Positions 32,926 through 41,436 of a stretch of 64,000 bases of DNA are shown one piece after another. Where the stretch lies: the NCBI RefSeq assembly GCF_900098925.1, contig NZ_LT622360.1:294384-358383 (forward strand), given 5' to 3'. The notes below the pieces were generated by a model, which saw only the letters and a program-made list of their open reading frames with translations, was not told where the DNA came from and ran no database searches. This DNA is from Bacillus massiliglaciei. Lineage in GTDB: Bacteria; Bacillota; Bacilli; Bacillales; DSM-1321. The position numbers were made by a program, and so were the translations under genes. How positions within the stretch are numbered: position 1 is the stretch's first letter; the number at the start of each line of letters is the position of its first letter.

Positions 32926-33225
32926 ATGGGTGAATACAAAACGTTGTATTTAAATGCAAAGGATACAGTAGCTGTTGCGCTTTCTGAGATACCTGAAAAC
33001 ACTCCGATCATTGTAAAAGCAGGTGAGGAAGAACGGCAGGTCACAATTATCGAACCAATTCGATTTGGTCATAAGTTTGCTGTCAGAGCGATTGAAAAGG
33101 GAGAAGACATTATTAAATATGGAGAAGTCATAGGGGCGGCTTCATCAGACATTCCTGCCGGGGCTCATGTCCATGTCCATAATCTAGAGGGGAAAAGGGG
33201 AAGAGGTGACAAAGTTGCTGAATGA
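32926..33225 (+). CDS. UxaA-family dehydratase, small (SAF-domain) subunit
   Basis: A 99-residue SAF domain equal to the N-terminal part of altronate/galactarate dehydratases: KDTVAVALSEIPENTPI, IRFGHKFAVRAIEKGEDIIKYGEVIGAASSDIPAGAHVHVHNLEG. In many bacteria this is fused to the large domain; here it is a separate gene, overlapping the large-subunit gene by 20 bp. The C-terminal histidines (VHVHN) probably contribute to the metal or substrate site. ATG at 32926 behind AAAGGAG. Confidence 0.88.
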   Translation: MGEYKTLYLNAKDTVAVALSEIPENTPIIVKAGEEERQVTIIEPIRFGHKFAVRAIEKGEDIIKYGEVIGAASSDIPAGAHVHVHNLEGKRGRGDKVAE

Positions 33226-34387
33226 TAAACGTCAGTTTTGGGGATATCGGCGTCCGGACGGCCGTGTCGGTGTTCGGAACCATGTATTGATTTTGCCGAC
33301 CATTACGTGTGCAACGCAGACAGCTCAGCGGGTAACAGAACTTGTCAGCGGAACCGTTACATTTATCCATCAGCATGGCTGCGCACAAGTAGGCAAGGAT
33401 TATGATCAAACGGCGAGAACCTATGCCGGCATGGGAATGAATCCTAATGTATATGGTGTCATTGTGTTAGGTCTGGGATGTGAAACCCATCAAGCACACA
33501 GGATTGGAGACGAGATCGCAAAGTGCGGCAAACCTGTTGAAACCGTTTCGATTCAAGAGCATGGCGGTACATTGCAAACCATTGCTGAAGTGGCGAAAAT
33601 CGCGGTCAAAATGGTCCAGGATGCCTCGATGGTTCAGCGGGAATTATGTGATTTCAGTGAGTTAATCGTCGGCACAGAATGCGGCGGGTCGGATGCATGT
33701 TCCGGCCTGTCGGCGAATCCGGCTGTAGGCCGCACAAGCGATCTAATAGTGGAACAAGGCGGAACGGCCATCTTGGCGGAAACAACTGAATTAATTGGCG
33801 CGGAGCATTTACTCGCAGATCGGGCAGCTAATGATCAGGTTGCGAAAAAGGCATATGCTGTGATTCGTATGATGGAAAACCGATCAATCGAAATGGGCGT
33901 TGATATCCGCACGGGAAATCCGAGTCCCGGAAATATAGAGGGGGGCTTGAGCTCTTTAGAGGAAAAATCGCTGGGAGCCTCAGCTAAGTCCGGTACGACA
34001 CGCCTTGAAGAAGTCATTGATTATGCACAGCAGCCAACTAAGAAGGGTCTTGTGTGGATGGATACTCCTGGTCATGATATTGAGCAGTTAACCGGCATGG
34101 TGGCAGGAGGCGCACAGGTTGTTCTTTTTACGAGCGGCAGGGGCACACCGACAGGATCGCCGATAGCACCTGTCATCAAAATTTCTACGAATACTCCAAT
34201 GTTTGAGCGCATGAGTGAAAATATGGATCTCGATGCAGGAACAATCGTGGACGGAATTGAAACAGTCGATAACGTCGGGCTTAGAATCATGGATGAAATT
34301 CAGCAGGTTTCAAATGGAAAGCTGACAAAATCGGAGATTCTGAAACAGCATGACTTTGGAATATGGCGTATCGGCCCAACATTTTAA
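33206..34387 (+). CDS. UxaA-family dehydratase, large subunit
   Basis: A 393-residue partner of the small SAF subunit. Marks: [85 protein letters not shown], and [21 protein letters not shown]. Family members dehydrate altronate, galactarate or sulfolactate using a metal cofactor. The true substrate is open; the sugar-acid context favours an altronate-like C6 acid giving KDG for the kinase at 39.7 kb. The start may be GTG 33206 or, with the better site GAGGTGA, TTG 33215. Confidence 0.88.
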   Translation: MTKLLNDKRQFWGYRRPDGRVGVRNHVLILPTITCATQTAQRVTELVSGTVTFIHQHGCAQVGKDYDQTARTYAGMGMNPNVYGVIVLGLGCETHQAHRIGDEIAKCGKPVETVSIQEHGGTLQTIAEVAKIAVKMVQDASMVQRELCDFSELIVGTECGGSDACSGLSANPAVGRTSDLIVEQGGTAILAETTELIGAEHLLADRAANDQVAKKAYAVIRMMENRSIEMGVDIRTGNPSPGNIEGGLSSLEEKSLGASAKSGTTRLEEVIDYAQQPTKKGLVWMDTPGHDIEQLTGMVAGGAQVVLFTSGRGTPTGSPIAPVIKISTNTPMFERMSENMDLDAGTIVDGIETVDNVGLRIMDEIQQVSNGKLTKSEILKQHDFGIWRIGPTF

Positions 34388-34406
34388 TAAAAAAGGAGCT
34401 AATAAA

Positions 34407-35876
34407 ATGATTACAACTACTTTTACAGCCAAAACTTATCAAAATTATATCAATAACGAATGGGCGGACACGATTGCTGAAGATACAATCGTCAGCATTA
34501 ATCCCGCGGATAAAGAGCCTGTCGGGTATGTACAAAAATCCACCAAAAGTGATTTGGAAAAAGCGGTGGAGGCAGCCCATCATGCGAAAAAATCCTGGCG
34601 CAGACTGGGACAGTCAGCAAGAGGCCAGCTCCTTTTTAAAACAGCCAATATTTTAGAAGAAAATCTGGATGAAATTGCAGAGACAATGACCCGTGAAATG
34701 GGGAAAACCCTGCCGGAAGCAAAAGGGGAAACCGCAAGAGGCATTGCCATTCTCCGTTATTACGCCGGTGAGGGCATGCGTAAAGAAGGAGATGTCATTC
34801 CATCTTCTGATAAAGACGCGCTGATGTTTACAAAACGCACACCGCTGGGAGTTGTAGGGGTTATTACACCATGGAATTTCCCGGTAGCCATTCCTATTTG
34901 GAAAATGGCTCCTGCCTTGGTTTATGGCAATACAGTTGTGTGGAAACCGGCTACAGAAGGTGCGGTAACTGCGGCAAAAGTAATGGAGTGTTTTGCAAAG
35001 GCAGGCTTCCCGGCCGGGGTTATAAACTTCATAACAGGCTCCGGCTCAGTAATCGGGCAGGGACTGATTGACCATCCTCTTTTAAATGCCATTACATTTA
35101 CTGGTTCTGAGCAGGTAGGTAAGGGAGTGGCTCAATCAGCTGCGGCACGGGGAATTAAATTTCAGCTTGAAATGGGCGGCAAAAACCCTGTCATTGTAGC
35201 GAAGGATGCGAACATTGACCAGGCAGTAGAAGCAGTGATCAGCGGAGGATTCCGCTCTTCCGGACAAAAATGCACAGCATCAAGCCGTGTCATCGTTGAA
35301 TCTTCTGTCTTCGAGGAATTTAAAGAGAAGCTGGTTAAGGAAACAGAAAAAATCACCGTCGGAAATGGGCTGCAAGAAGGCATTTGGATGGGGCCGTGCG
35401 CGAGTGAAAGCCAATTCAATACCGTCAATGAATATATAGAAATAGGCAAACAAGAAGGAGCAAAGCTTGTATATGGCGGTGAGGTATTGACAGGAGACGA
35501 GTATGATAAGGGCTTTTTCGTGACACCTGCTATTTTTGAAAAAGTCAGTCCGGATATGAAAATTGCTCAGGATGAAATCTTTGGCCCGGTTATTGCTCTT
35601 ATTAAAGCGTCGGATCTAGAAGAGGCTATCAGCATTGCGAATCATACAAAATATGGATTAAGTGCATCCATTTTCACTTCTAATATCAGCTCCCTTATGG
35701 AATTTATAGATGAAATCGAAGCAGGTCTTGTGCGCATCAACGCAGAGAGTGCGGGAGTAGAGCTTCAGGCTCCATTCGGAGGAATGAAAGCTTCCAGTAC
35801 TGGATCACGCGAACAGGGAGAGGCAGCCAAGGAATTTTATACGTCTATTAAAACGGTGTTTATAAAAGGCTCTTAA
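34407..35876 (+). CDS. Alpha-ketoglutarate semialdehyde dehydrogenase (YcbD/GucD-like)
   Basis: A 489-residue NAD(P)+ aldehyde dehydrogenase. The catalytic Cys is in [15 protein letters not shown] and the general-base Glu in [17 protein letters not shown] binding is at [23 protein letters not shown] and [11 protein letters not shown]. Long identical-looking blocks ([31 protein letters not shown] and the [14 protein letters not shown] end) are those of B. subtilis YcbD/GucD, which oxidises alpha-ketoglutarate semialdehyde. It would close the oxidative branch to alpha-ketoglutarate. ATG 34407 after AAAGGAGC. Confidence 0.9.
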   Translation: MITTTFTAKTYQNYINNEWADTIAEDTIVSINPADKEPVGYVQKSTKSDLEKAVEAAHHAKKSWRRLGQSARGQLLFKTANILEENLDEIAETMTREMGKTLPEAKGETARGIAILRYYAGEGMRKEGDVIPSSDKDALMFTKRTPLGVVGVITPWNFPVAIPIWKMAPALVYGNTVVWKPATEGAVTAAKVMECFAKAGFPAGVINFITGSGSVIGQGLIDHPLLNAITFTGSEQVGKGVAQSAAARGIKFQLEMGGKNPVIVAKDANIDQAVEAVISGGFRSSGQKCTASSRVIVESSVFEEFKEKLVKETEKITVGNGLQEGIWMGPCASESQFNTVNEYIEIGKQEGAKLVYGGEVLTGDEYDKGFFVTPAIFEKVSPDMKIAQDEIFGPVIALIKASDLEEAISIANHTKYGLSASIFTSNISSLMEFIDEIEAGLVRINAESAGVELQAPFGGMKASSTGSREQGEAAKEFYTSIKTVFIKGS

Positions 35877-35893
35877 TTTAAAAAACTTACAGA

Positions 35894-35927
35894 TCTTCCC
35901 CGGGAAGGATATATTCCGGGGGAGTTT
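35894..35927 (+). terminator. Intra-operon hairpin (possible attenuator)
   Basis: A GC-rich imperfect stem (CTTCCCCGGGAA with TTCCGGGGGAG) followed by only four T, inside the operon between the dehydrogenase and aldolase genes. It may lower expression of the distal half or stabilise upstream mRNA ends. Confidence 0.5.
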
Positions 35928-35978
35928 TCGAAATAATCCATTTTGGAGATCTAATCAGTAAACAAGAGGAGGGAGAAC

Positions 35979-36890
35979 ATGAAATTTCACGGAATTATTC
36001 CGCCGGTCGTAACGCTGTTTGATGAAGCAGGGAATTTAGATTTAGAGATGAATAGAAGGTATTTGGATCAGCTAATTTCAAAAGGTATTGACGGGATCCT
36101 GCTAATGGGAAGCTCAGGTGAGTTTTCTTCTCTCTCTGCTGAAGAGCGAAAGCTGTACGTTCGGGAAATGATCAAGCATATTAATGGACGTGTCTCTGTC
36201 ATGGTGGGCGTTGGCCATACTGCATTGAAAGAAGTGCTTGACTTGATCTCTTATGCGGAACTTCAAGGGGCAGATGGAGTACTGGTTGTAAACCCATATT
36301 ATTGGAAGTTCTCGGAAGAGCAATTATTCCGTTTCTATTCGATCGTTGCCGATCATACCAAACTGCAGGTGTTTATCTATAACATTCCGCTTTTAACCGG
36401 ACAGAATCTGTCGGTTGAGCTGATCAAATCATTGGCCGAAACCTTTCCAAACATTAAAGGAATAAAAGAAACGGTTACCGATTTCGGCCACTTACGTCAA
36501 GTGCTCACCGAAGTAAAAAAAGTCCGCAGTGACTTCCTGGTCTTCTCTGCTTTTGATGAACATCTGTTTCCTGCTCAGATGATCGGAGCCGCAGGCAGCA
36601 TTAATGGAACAGCCTGCTTTTTACCGGAGGTTTCGGTTGGTGTCTATACGGCTTATCGAAAAGGAGAGTTGGCAGATGCAGAACAGCATCACCAAAAGAT
36701 TTCGCAGCTGATGGACATTTATTCATACGGTCCGACTTTTTTTACTCAAATCAAAGAAGCTGTTCACTGCCGGTGGTTTGATACACCTGCCGGGCATCGG
36801 GCTCCCTGCGATGTCTTTCCGGAAGATTTAAGAAGTAAAGTAGCACAGCTGCTGAAAAAAATAGAATGGAAAGAAGGCGTTCAATCATGA
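35979..36890 (+). CDS. DHDPS-family 2-keto-3-deoxy sugar-acid aldolase/dehydratase (YjhH/YagE-like)
   Basis: A 303-residue class I aldolase of the dihydrodipicolinate synthase superfamily: IIPPVVTLFDEAGNLD, ILLMGSSGEFSSLSAEER, VLVVNPYYWKFSEEQLFRFYSIVAD, VFIYNIPLLTGQNL with the Tyr of the site, and IKGIKETVTDFGH with the Schiff-base lysine. Members with a YjhG-like dehydratase beside them, as in E. coli, split 2-keto-3-deoxy-xylonate to pyruvate and glycolaldehyde; others act on KDG or dehydrate ketodeoxyglucarate. Its ATGA junction couples it to the next gene. Confidence 0.82.
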   Translation: MKFHGIIPPVVTLFDEAGNLDLEMNRRYLDQLISKGIDGILLMGSSGEFSSLSAEERKLYVREMIKHINGRVSVMVGVGHTALKEVLDLISYAELQGADGVLVVNPYYWKFSEEQLFRFYSIVADHTKLQVFIYNIPLLTGQNLSVELIKSLAETFPNIKGIKETVTDFGHLRQVLTEVKKVRSDFLVFSAFDEHLFPAQMIGAAGSINGTACFLPEVSVGVYTAYRKGELADAEQHHQKISQLMDIYSYGPTFFTQIKEAVHCRWFDTPAGHRAPCDVFPEDLRSKVAQLLKKIEWKEGVQS

Positions 36891-37834
36891 AAGAATCCCG
36901 TGAGTTACTTAAACAATTAGGCTATCCGTCAACAGATCTGACGGAACTTCCCACATCTAATAAAACGTTTCCGGACGGAGCGCAATACCGGATTGAGCTT
37001 CCAAGTGTAGAAGGTCCGGTTGCTTTAAAAGAAACGCTGGATGAAATTGACCGGCTTGGTTTGAAAATTCATCGGATCTCCCAGGGGAGCGGCATTATGC
37101 TTCAAACAGATGAAGAAATTAAGGAAATGTGTGAGCTGACTGCAGAAAGAGGAATGGAGCTCAGCCTGTTTGTCGGCCCGCGCGGTTCATGGGATGTAAG
37201 CGCCGGACCTTTTACCCCAGGCGGAAAAACGCAGGGAATCCGGCATGAAGGCGCCGATCAGCTTGTCTATGCCATGGAAGACTTAAAAAGGGGAGCGGCA
37301 CTCGGACTGCGCGGTGCTTTAGTGGCAGATGAAGGACTGCTGCTTTTAACAAAAGAAATGAAGCGCAGCGGCCAGCTGCCGGAAGATTTTGTTGTAAAGG
37401 TCTCTGTGCAGATGGGTTCTGCCAATCCAGTTTCCGTGAAATTGATGCAAGATATCGGCGCAGATACGTACAATGTCCCTCCGGCATTAACGCTGTCTAA
37501 ACTTGCAGCCATTCGGCAGGCAATTGACATACCGATTGATTTATATGTAGAAGTACCGGATACATTCGGCGGATTTATCCGCTATTATGAAATTCCGGAA
37601 ATTATCAGGGTTTTGGCTCCGGTCTACATAAAATTCGGCCTTCGCAACCATCCGGACGTCTATCCATCAGGGAAACAATGGGAAAGCACAAATATTTCCT
37701 TAACAAAGGAACGAGTTCGACGTGCATCACTTGGAATACAAATGATCGAAAGATACTATCCAGAAGCCCGGACCTCCGAACTGGGAGCAGAAGGACTTGG
37801 AATCGCAAAAATTCAAAAACCGGCAGCGAAATAA
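36887..37834 (+). CDS. TIM-barrel-like protein of unknown function in the sugar-acid operon
   Basis: A 315-residue soluble protein, translationally coupled to the aldolase (ATGA). It starts SRELLKQLGYPSTDLTELPTS, and then alternates strand/helix: LKETLDEIDRLGLKIHRISQGSGIML, MELSLFVGPRGSWD, RGAALGLRGALVADEGLLLL, KVSVQMGSANPVSVKLMQDIGADTYNV, and DLYVEVPDTFGGFIRYYEIPEIIRVLAPVYIKFG. This is a beta/alpha barrel pattern. I recall similar proteins being labelled U32-peptidase-like, but the usual U32 cysteine motif is absent. A sugar-acid isomerase or epimerase role is possible; function unknown. Confidence 0.6.
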   Translation: MKESRELLKQLGYPSTDLTELPTSNKTFPDGAQYRIELPSVEGPVALKETLDEIDRLGLKIHRISQGSGIMLQTDEEIKEMCELTAERGMELSLFVGPRGSWDVSAGPFTPGGKTQGIRHEGADQLVYAMEDLKRGAALGLRGALVADEGLLLLTKEMKRSGQLPEDFVVKVSVQMGSANPVSVKLMQDIGADTYNVPPALTLSKLAAIRQAIDIPIDLYVEVPDTFGGFIRYYEIPEIIRVLAPVYIKFGLRNHPDVYPSGKQWESTNISLTKERVRRASLGIQMIERYYPEARTSELGAEGLGIAKIQKPAAK

Positions 37835-37877
37835 CGAACGGGCAGGCCTGATAATAAATGAGAGGAGTCAAAATGAA

Positions 37878-38837
37878 ATGACTTTTAAAGTGCTGTTAAC
37901 AGATTATGAGTTTGCTGATTTACGATATGAAGAGGAAGTTTTTCAGGAAAGCGGGCTGGATATTGAATTCATTAAAGCTCAATGCAAAACAGAAGAAGAA
38001 GTGATGGAACAGGCGCAGGAGGCGGATGCCATATTGAATCAATATGCCCCGATCTCACGCCGTGTCATTGAATCGCTTCATCAAACAAAAATCATTTCGC
38101 GTTATGGGGTCGGTGTTAATACGATTGATCTGGATGCAGCGAAAGAAAAGGGGATCACAGTTGCAAATGTACCGGATTATGGAATGGAAGAGGTTTCTAA
38201 CCATGCCCTGGCATTATTGCTGTCATGGGCCCGGAAGGTAACGCTGTTAAATAATGAAGTGAAAAAGGGGAATTGGGATTTCAAGTCCGGAGTGCCGATT
38301 AACCGGTTCGACCAGCAAACGGTCGGAGTGCTTGGATTTGGACGGATTCCTCGCCGTTTTATTGAAAAAGTAAAACCGCTCGGTTTTCAAGTTGCAGCCT
38401 ATGATCCGTTTGTAACAGAGAAAGAAATGGCAGCGGCAGGCGTACAAAAAATGGAGCTTGATGAAATAATTCGTACAGCGGACTATTTGTCCGTACATGT
38501 TCCGCTTGTGAAGGATACGTTCCATTTAATTAATGAGGAAAGACTTCAGCAGATGAAGCGGAATGCGGTGATCATTAATACGGCCCGCGGCCCGATTATA
38601 GATGAAAAGGCTTTGGCAGATGCACTGGAAAAGGGCATTATTGCCGGGGCTGCATTGGATGTGACGGAAGAAGAGCCGGTCAGCCTCCATAGTCCGCTTC
38701 TCAAAATGGATCAGGTTCTTATCACTCCTCACAGTGCCTGGTATTCAGAAGAAGCCATGATAGAACTTAGGCAAAAAGCTGCTAAGAATATCGTCCAAGT
38801 TTTAAGCGGTGATAGAACACCATACAGCCTAACGTAA
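37878..38837 (+). CDS. D-isomer-specific 2-hydroxyacid dehydrogenase (CtBP-like)
   Basis: A 319-residue NAD-dependent 2-hydroxyacid dehydrogenase. The catalytic set is visible: Arg in IINTARGPIIDEKAL or nearby, Glu in VTEEEPVSLHSP, and His in VLITPHSAWYSE. The NAD loop reads TVGVLGFGRIPRRF, where the usual third Gly of GxGxxG is Pro, as in some CtBP-type enzymes. It would oxidise or reduce a 2-hydroxy/2-keto acid, such as an aldonate to its 2-keto form. The ATG at 37878 follows GAGGAG. It is followed after 17 bp by the second FAH gene. Confidence 0.85.
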   Translation: MTFKVLLTDYEFADLRYEEEVFQESGLDIEFIKAQCKTEEEVMEQAQEADAILNQYAPISRRVIESLHQTKIISRYGVGVNTIDLDAAKEKGITVANVPDYGMEEVSNHALALLLSWARKVTLLNNEVKKGNWDFKSGVPINRFDQQTVGVLGFGRIPRRFIEKVKPLGFQVAAYDPFVTEKEMAAAGVQKMELDEIIRTADYLSVHVPLVKDTFHLINEERLQQMKRNAVIINTARGPIIDEKALADALEKGIIAGAALDVTEEEPVSLHSPLLKMDQVLITPHSAWYSEEAMIELRQKAAKNIVQVLSGDRTPYSLT

Positions 38838-38854
38838 GAAATGGAGGAATGGAT

Positions 38855-39718
38855 ATGAAATTAGCGGTATTTAAGGCGGATGGCGAGCAGCATCTCGGTG
38901 CCGTTTACGGCCATCAGATCACCAGCCTGACAAAACTTAATGCAAATCAGTTTCCAGCGGATATGAAAACGTTCATTGAACATGGCGATGAACTCCGCGA
39001 AAAAGCGGAGCAGCTAATCGGGGAGCACAATAACGAGGCGGCGGTATTTAACGTAAATGAAGTGGAATTTATGCCGCCTGTATCCCAGCCGGAAAAAATT
39101 ATCTGCGTGGGGCTGAATTATCTTGATCATTGTAAAGAAACGGGGATGGAGCCTCCGGCTTCACCTGTTATTTTTTCAAAATATCCGAATGCACTGACCG
39201 GACATGAGGATGCTGTTGAACGACCAATCAATTCAAATGAGGTTGATTTTGAAGCGGAGCTTGCCATAGTGATGGGAAAAGAAGCCAAGCGAGTAACAGA
39301 AGAAGAAGCAGAAACCTGTGTTTTTGGCTATACGATTTTAAATGATATCAGCGCGAGGGACTTACAATTTAAAGACGGACAGTGGTCGCGCGGAAAAACG
39401 GCAGATACTTTTGCTCCAACGGGCCCTGTTGTTGTGACCCAAGATGAAGTAGGGAATCCGCACCAGTTAAAGATCAGTCTCGATTTAAATGGCGAAAGGA
39501 TGCAGGATTCAAATACAAGCAATTTAATTTTCAAGGTACCTCAAATTATCTCCTTTCTATCCCAGTCCATGACCTTAAAACCGGGTGACTTGATTGCTAC
39601 AGGCACCCCGCCGGGAGTTGGGATGGGCAGGGATCCAAAAGTGTGGCTGAAGGATGGAGATCGGATGGACGTGACGATTGAAAAGATTGGCACACTCTCC
39701 AATTTCGTAAAAGGGTAA
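38855..39718 (+). CDS. FAH-family hydrolase (acylpyruvase / ketodeoxy sugar-acid hydrolase type)
   Basis: A 287-residue fumarylacetoacetate-hydrolase-like protein of the common bacterial type: EKIICVGLNYLDHCKETGMEPP, PVIFSKYPNALTGHED, NEVDFEAELAIVMGKEAKRV (Glu metal ligands), DISARDLQFKDGQWSRGKTADTFAPTGP, and LIATGTPPGVGMG. Relatives cleave 2,4-diketo acids, as in the L-fucose/L-rhamnose diketo-hydrolase route, or decarboxylate. With the upstream dehydrogenase it could form a diketo-hydrolytic branch. ATG 38855 is chosen because GGAGG is 7 nt upstream; ATG 38849 is too close. Confidence 0.82.
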   Translation: MKLAVFKADGEQHLGAVYGHQITSLTKLNANQFPADMKTFIEHGDELREKAEQLIGEHNNEAAVFNVNEVEFMPPVSQPEKIICVGLNYLDHCKETGMEPPASPVIFSKYPNALTGHEDAVERPINSNEVDFEAELAIVMGKEAKRVTEEEAETCVFGYTILNDISARDLQFKDGQWSRGKTADTFAPTGPVVVTQDEVGNPHQLKISLDLNGERMQDSNTSNLIFKVPQIISFLSQSMTLKPGDLIATGTPPGVGMGRDPKVWLKDGDRMDVTIEKIGTLSNFVKG

Positions 39719-39742
39719 AGAAAAGAGAAGGAAGGGCTCAAA

Positions 39743-40699
39743 ATGGATGTAGTAACAATTGGCGAAACGATGGCGTTGTTTACCCCCAATGAAGAAGGAC
39801 CGCTGCGCCACGCCCGTTCTTTTTCCATGAAGTTTGGCGGGGCGGAATCAAATGTGGCGATCGGATTAAGCCGTCTCGGACATAAATCCCGCTGGATCAG
39901 CCGCCTTGGCATGGATGAATTCGGAGATGCGATGCAGGCTTTCATTCGGGGAGAAGGCGTCGATGTCTCATATGTTACACGCGATACAAATGCCCCGACT
40001 GGTGTTTTCTTTAAAGAATTCCGGCGCCTGAATGACACCAGAGTCTATTATTATAGAAAAAACTCAGCGGCCAGTAAAATGAACGCTGAGATGCTCCCGG
40101 CAGTAGCTATCTCCGATTCGGCCTATCTTCATCTAACAGGCATTACGCCGGCTCTCAGCGAATCATGCCGTGAGCTTCTGGATAAAGCGCTCCGCATTGC
40201 TAAGGAGAATCAGATGAAGATCGTCTTTGATCCGAATATCCGTCTGAAATTATGGGAGGACAAAAGTGAAGCCCGCCGTTTTATGAAAAAGTATGCTTCA
40301 GAAAGCGATTTGGTCCTGCCGGGGATTTCTGAGGCTGAATTCTTATTTGGTGCCTGCTCACCGGAGGAATATGCGAATCTTTTTCATGAACTCGGAGCAG
40401 AAACAGTGCTTTTAAAAATGGGAGAAAAAGGTGCGCTTGTTTCCTCTTCTTCCGTGCCAAAAACTTTTGTACCTGGATTCCAGGTGGAGCGTGTTATTGA
40501 CCCGGTCGGTGCGGGAGATGCATTCGCTGCCGGAGTGCTTTCAGGTCTCCTTGACGGATTGCCGCTAATTGAAGCAGTACGCAGGGGCAATGCGATGGGA
40601 GCAATGGTTACCATGGTAAATGGAGATGCAGAAGGGCTGCCGGACCGAAACGACTTAGCTTCGTTTATGAATGGCAGTCTGGAAGATGTAAAGAGATAG
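39743..40699 (+). CDS. kdgK: 2-keto-3-deoxygluconate kinase
   Basis: A 318-residue PfkB/ribokinase-family kinase. Marks: VVTIGETMALFTPNEEGPLRHA, KFGGAESNVAIGLSRLGHKSRWISRLGMDEFG, and the C-terminal ATP-site motif VIDPVGAGDAFAAGVLSGLLDG with the catalytic Asp. The opening GETMALF is typical of KdgK. Reaction: 2-keto-3-deoxy-D-gluconate plus ATP to KDPG. It is directly followed by the KDPG aldolase, giving the classic KDG route to pyruvate and glyceraldehyde-3-phosphate. RBS GAGAAGGAAGGG. Confidence 0.93.
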   Translation: MDVVTIGETMALFTPNEEGPLRHARSFSMKFGGAESNVAIGLSRLGHKSRWISRLGMDEFGDAMQAFIRGEGVDVSYVTRDTNAPTGVFFKEFRRLNDTRVYYYRKNSAASKMNAEMLPAVAISDSAYLHLTGITPALSESCRELLDKALRIAKENQMKIVFDPNIRLKLWEDKSEARRFMKKYASESDLVLPGISEAEFLFGACSPEEYANLFHELGAETVLLKMGEKGALVSSSSVPKTFVPGFQVERVIDPVGAGDAFAAGVLSGLLDGLPLIEAVRRGNAMGAMVTMVNGDAEGLPDRNDLASFMNGSLEDVKR

Positions 40700-40714
40700 G
40701 AAGGTGGAAAAAAC

Positions 40715-41359
40715 GTGGTAATTACAGAAAGGCTGAAACAAGAGAAATTAATTGCCGTGATCCGGGGGGCCAGACCGAATCAAATTGTTCCGATTGCCCG
40801 GGCTTTGAAAAAAGGCGGGATACGTGTACTTGAAATAACAGCAGAAACGCCCGGATTCCGTCAATCGATTGAAACAGTAAAGAGTGATCTTGGCGATAGC
40901 ATTATTGCCGGTGCCGGCACTGTACTGGATGCAGAAACGGCCCGGATGGCGATTCTGTCTGGTGCAGAATTTATCGTCTCTCCGACAGTCAGCCCTGACA
41001 CAATAAATATGGCAAAGCGCTATGGGATTATCAGTATGGCAGGAGCTTTAACCCCCACTGAAATATTGACAGCGTATGAACAGGGAGCGGACATTATTAA
41101 AGTGTTTCCGGCCAGCACAGTTGGTCCTGGTTATTTTAAGGATATAAAAGGTCCCCTTCCGCATATCCCGCTGATGCCGACAGGCGGTGTCAATCTTGAG
41201 AATCTCGGTGACTTCTTAAAGGCCGGAGCTGTCGCCGTCGGCCTGGGGGGTTCCTTGGTCAATGCGGCGAAATTAAATTCGGCTGAAGACTATGAACAAT
41301 TAACAGAAACAGCTAAACGCTTTTCAGAGGCTGTCCAAAAAAGCAAAGTTCTTTTATAA
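40715..41359 (+). CDS. kdgA: KDPG/KHG aldolase (bifunctional Eda type)
   Basis: A 214-residue class I aldolase: KLIAVIRGARPNQIVPIARALKKGGIRVLEITAETPG (Glu in site), IIAGAGTVLDAETA, EFIVSPTVSPDTI and IIKVFPASTVGPGYFKDIKGPLP, where the Lys forms the Schiff base. It cleaves KDPG to pyruvate and glyceraldehyde-3-phosphate. It starts with GTG 16 bp after kdgK and is the last gene of the locus, followed by a strong terminator. A different family from the DgaF aldolase at 12.5 kb, although both can give the same products. Confidence 0.93.
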   Translation: MVITERLKQEKLIAVIRGARPNQIVPIARALKKGGIRVLEITAETPGFRQSIETVKSDLGDSIIAGAGTVLDAETARMAILSGAEFIVSPTVSPDTINMAKRYGIISMAGALTPTEILTAYEQGADIIKVFPASTVGPGYFKDIKGPLPHIPLMPTGGVNLENLGDFLKAGAVAVGLGGSLVNAAKLNSAEDYEQLTETAKRFSEAVQKSKVLL

Positions 41360-41390
41360 ACGATAAATATAGATTATTATATGACAAAAC

Positions 41391-41436
41391 AAAAGCCCCT
41401 TTCTAATCTTTGCATGATTAGAGGGGACTTTTGTTT
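41391..41436. terminator. Terminator of the sugar-acid locus (bidirectional)
   Basis: A long stem (AAAAGCCCCTTTCTAATC region with GATTAGAGGGGACTTTT, 41391-41432) followed by T-rich sequence; convergent genes end on both sides. Confidence 0.85.
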
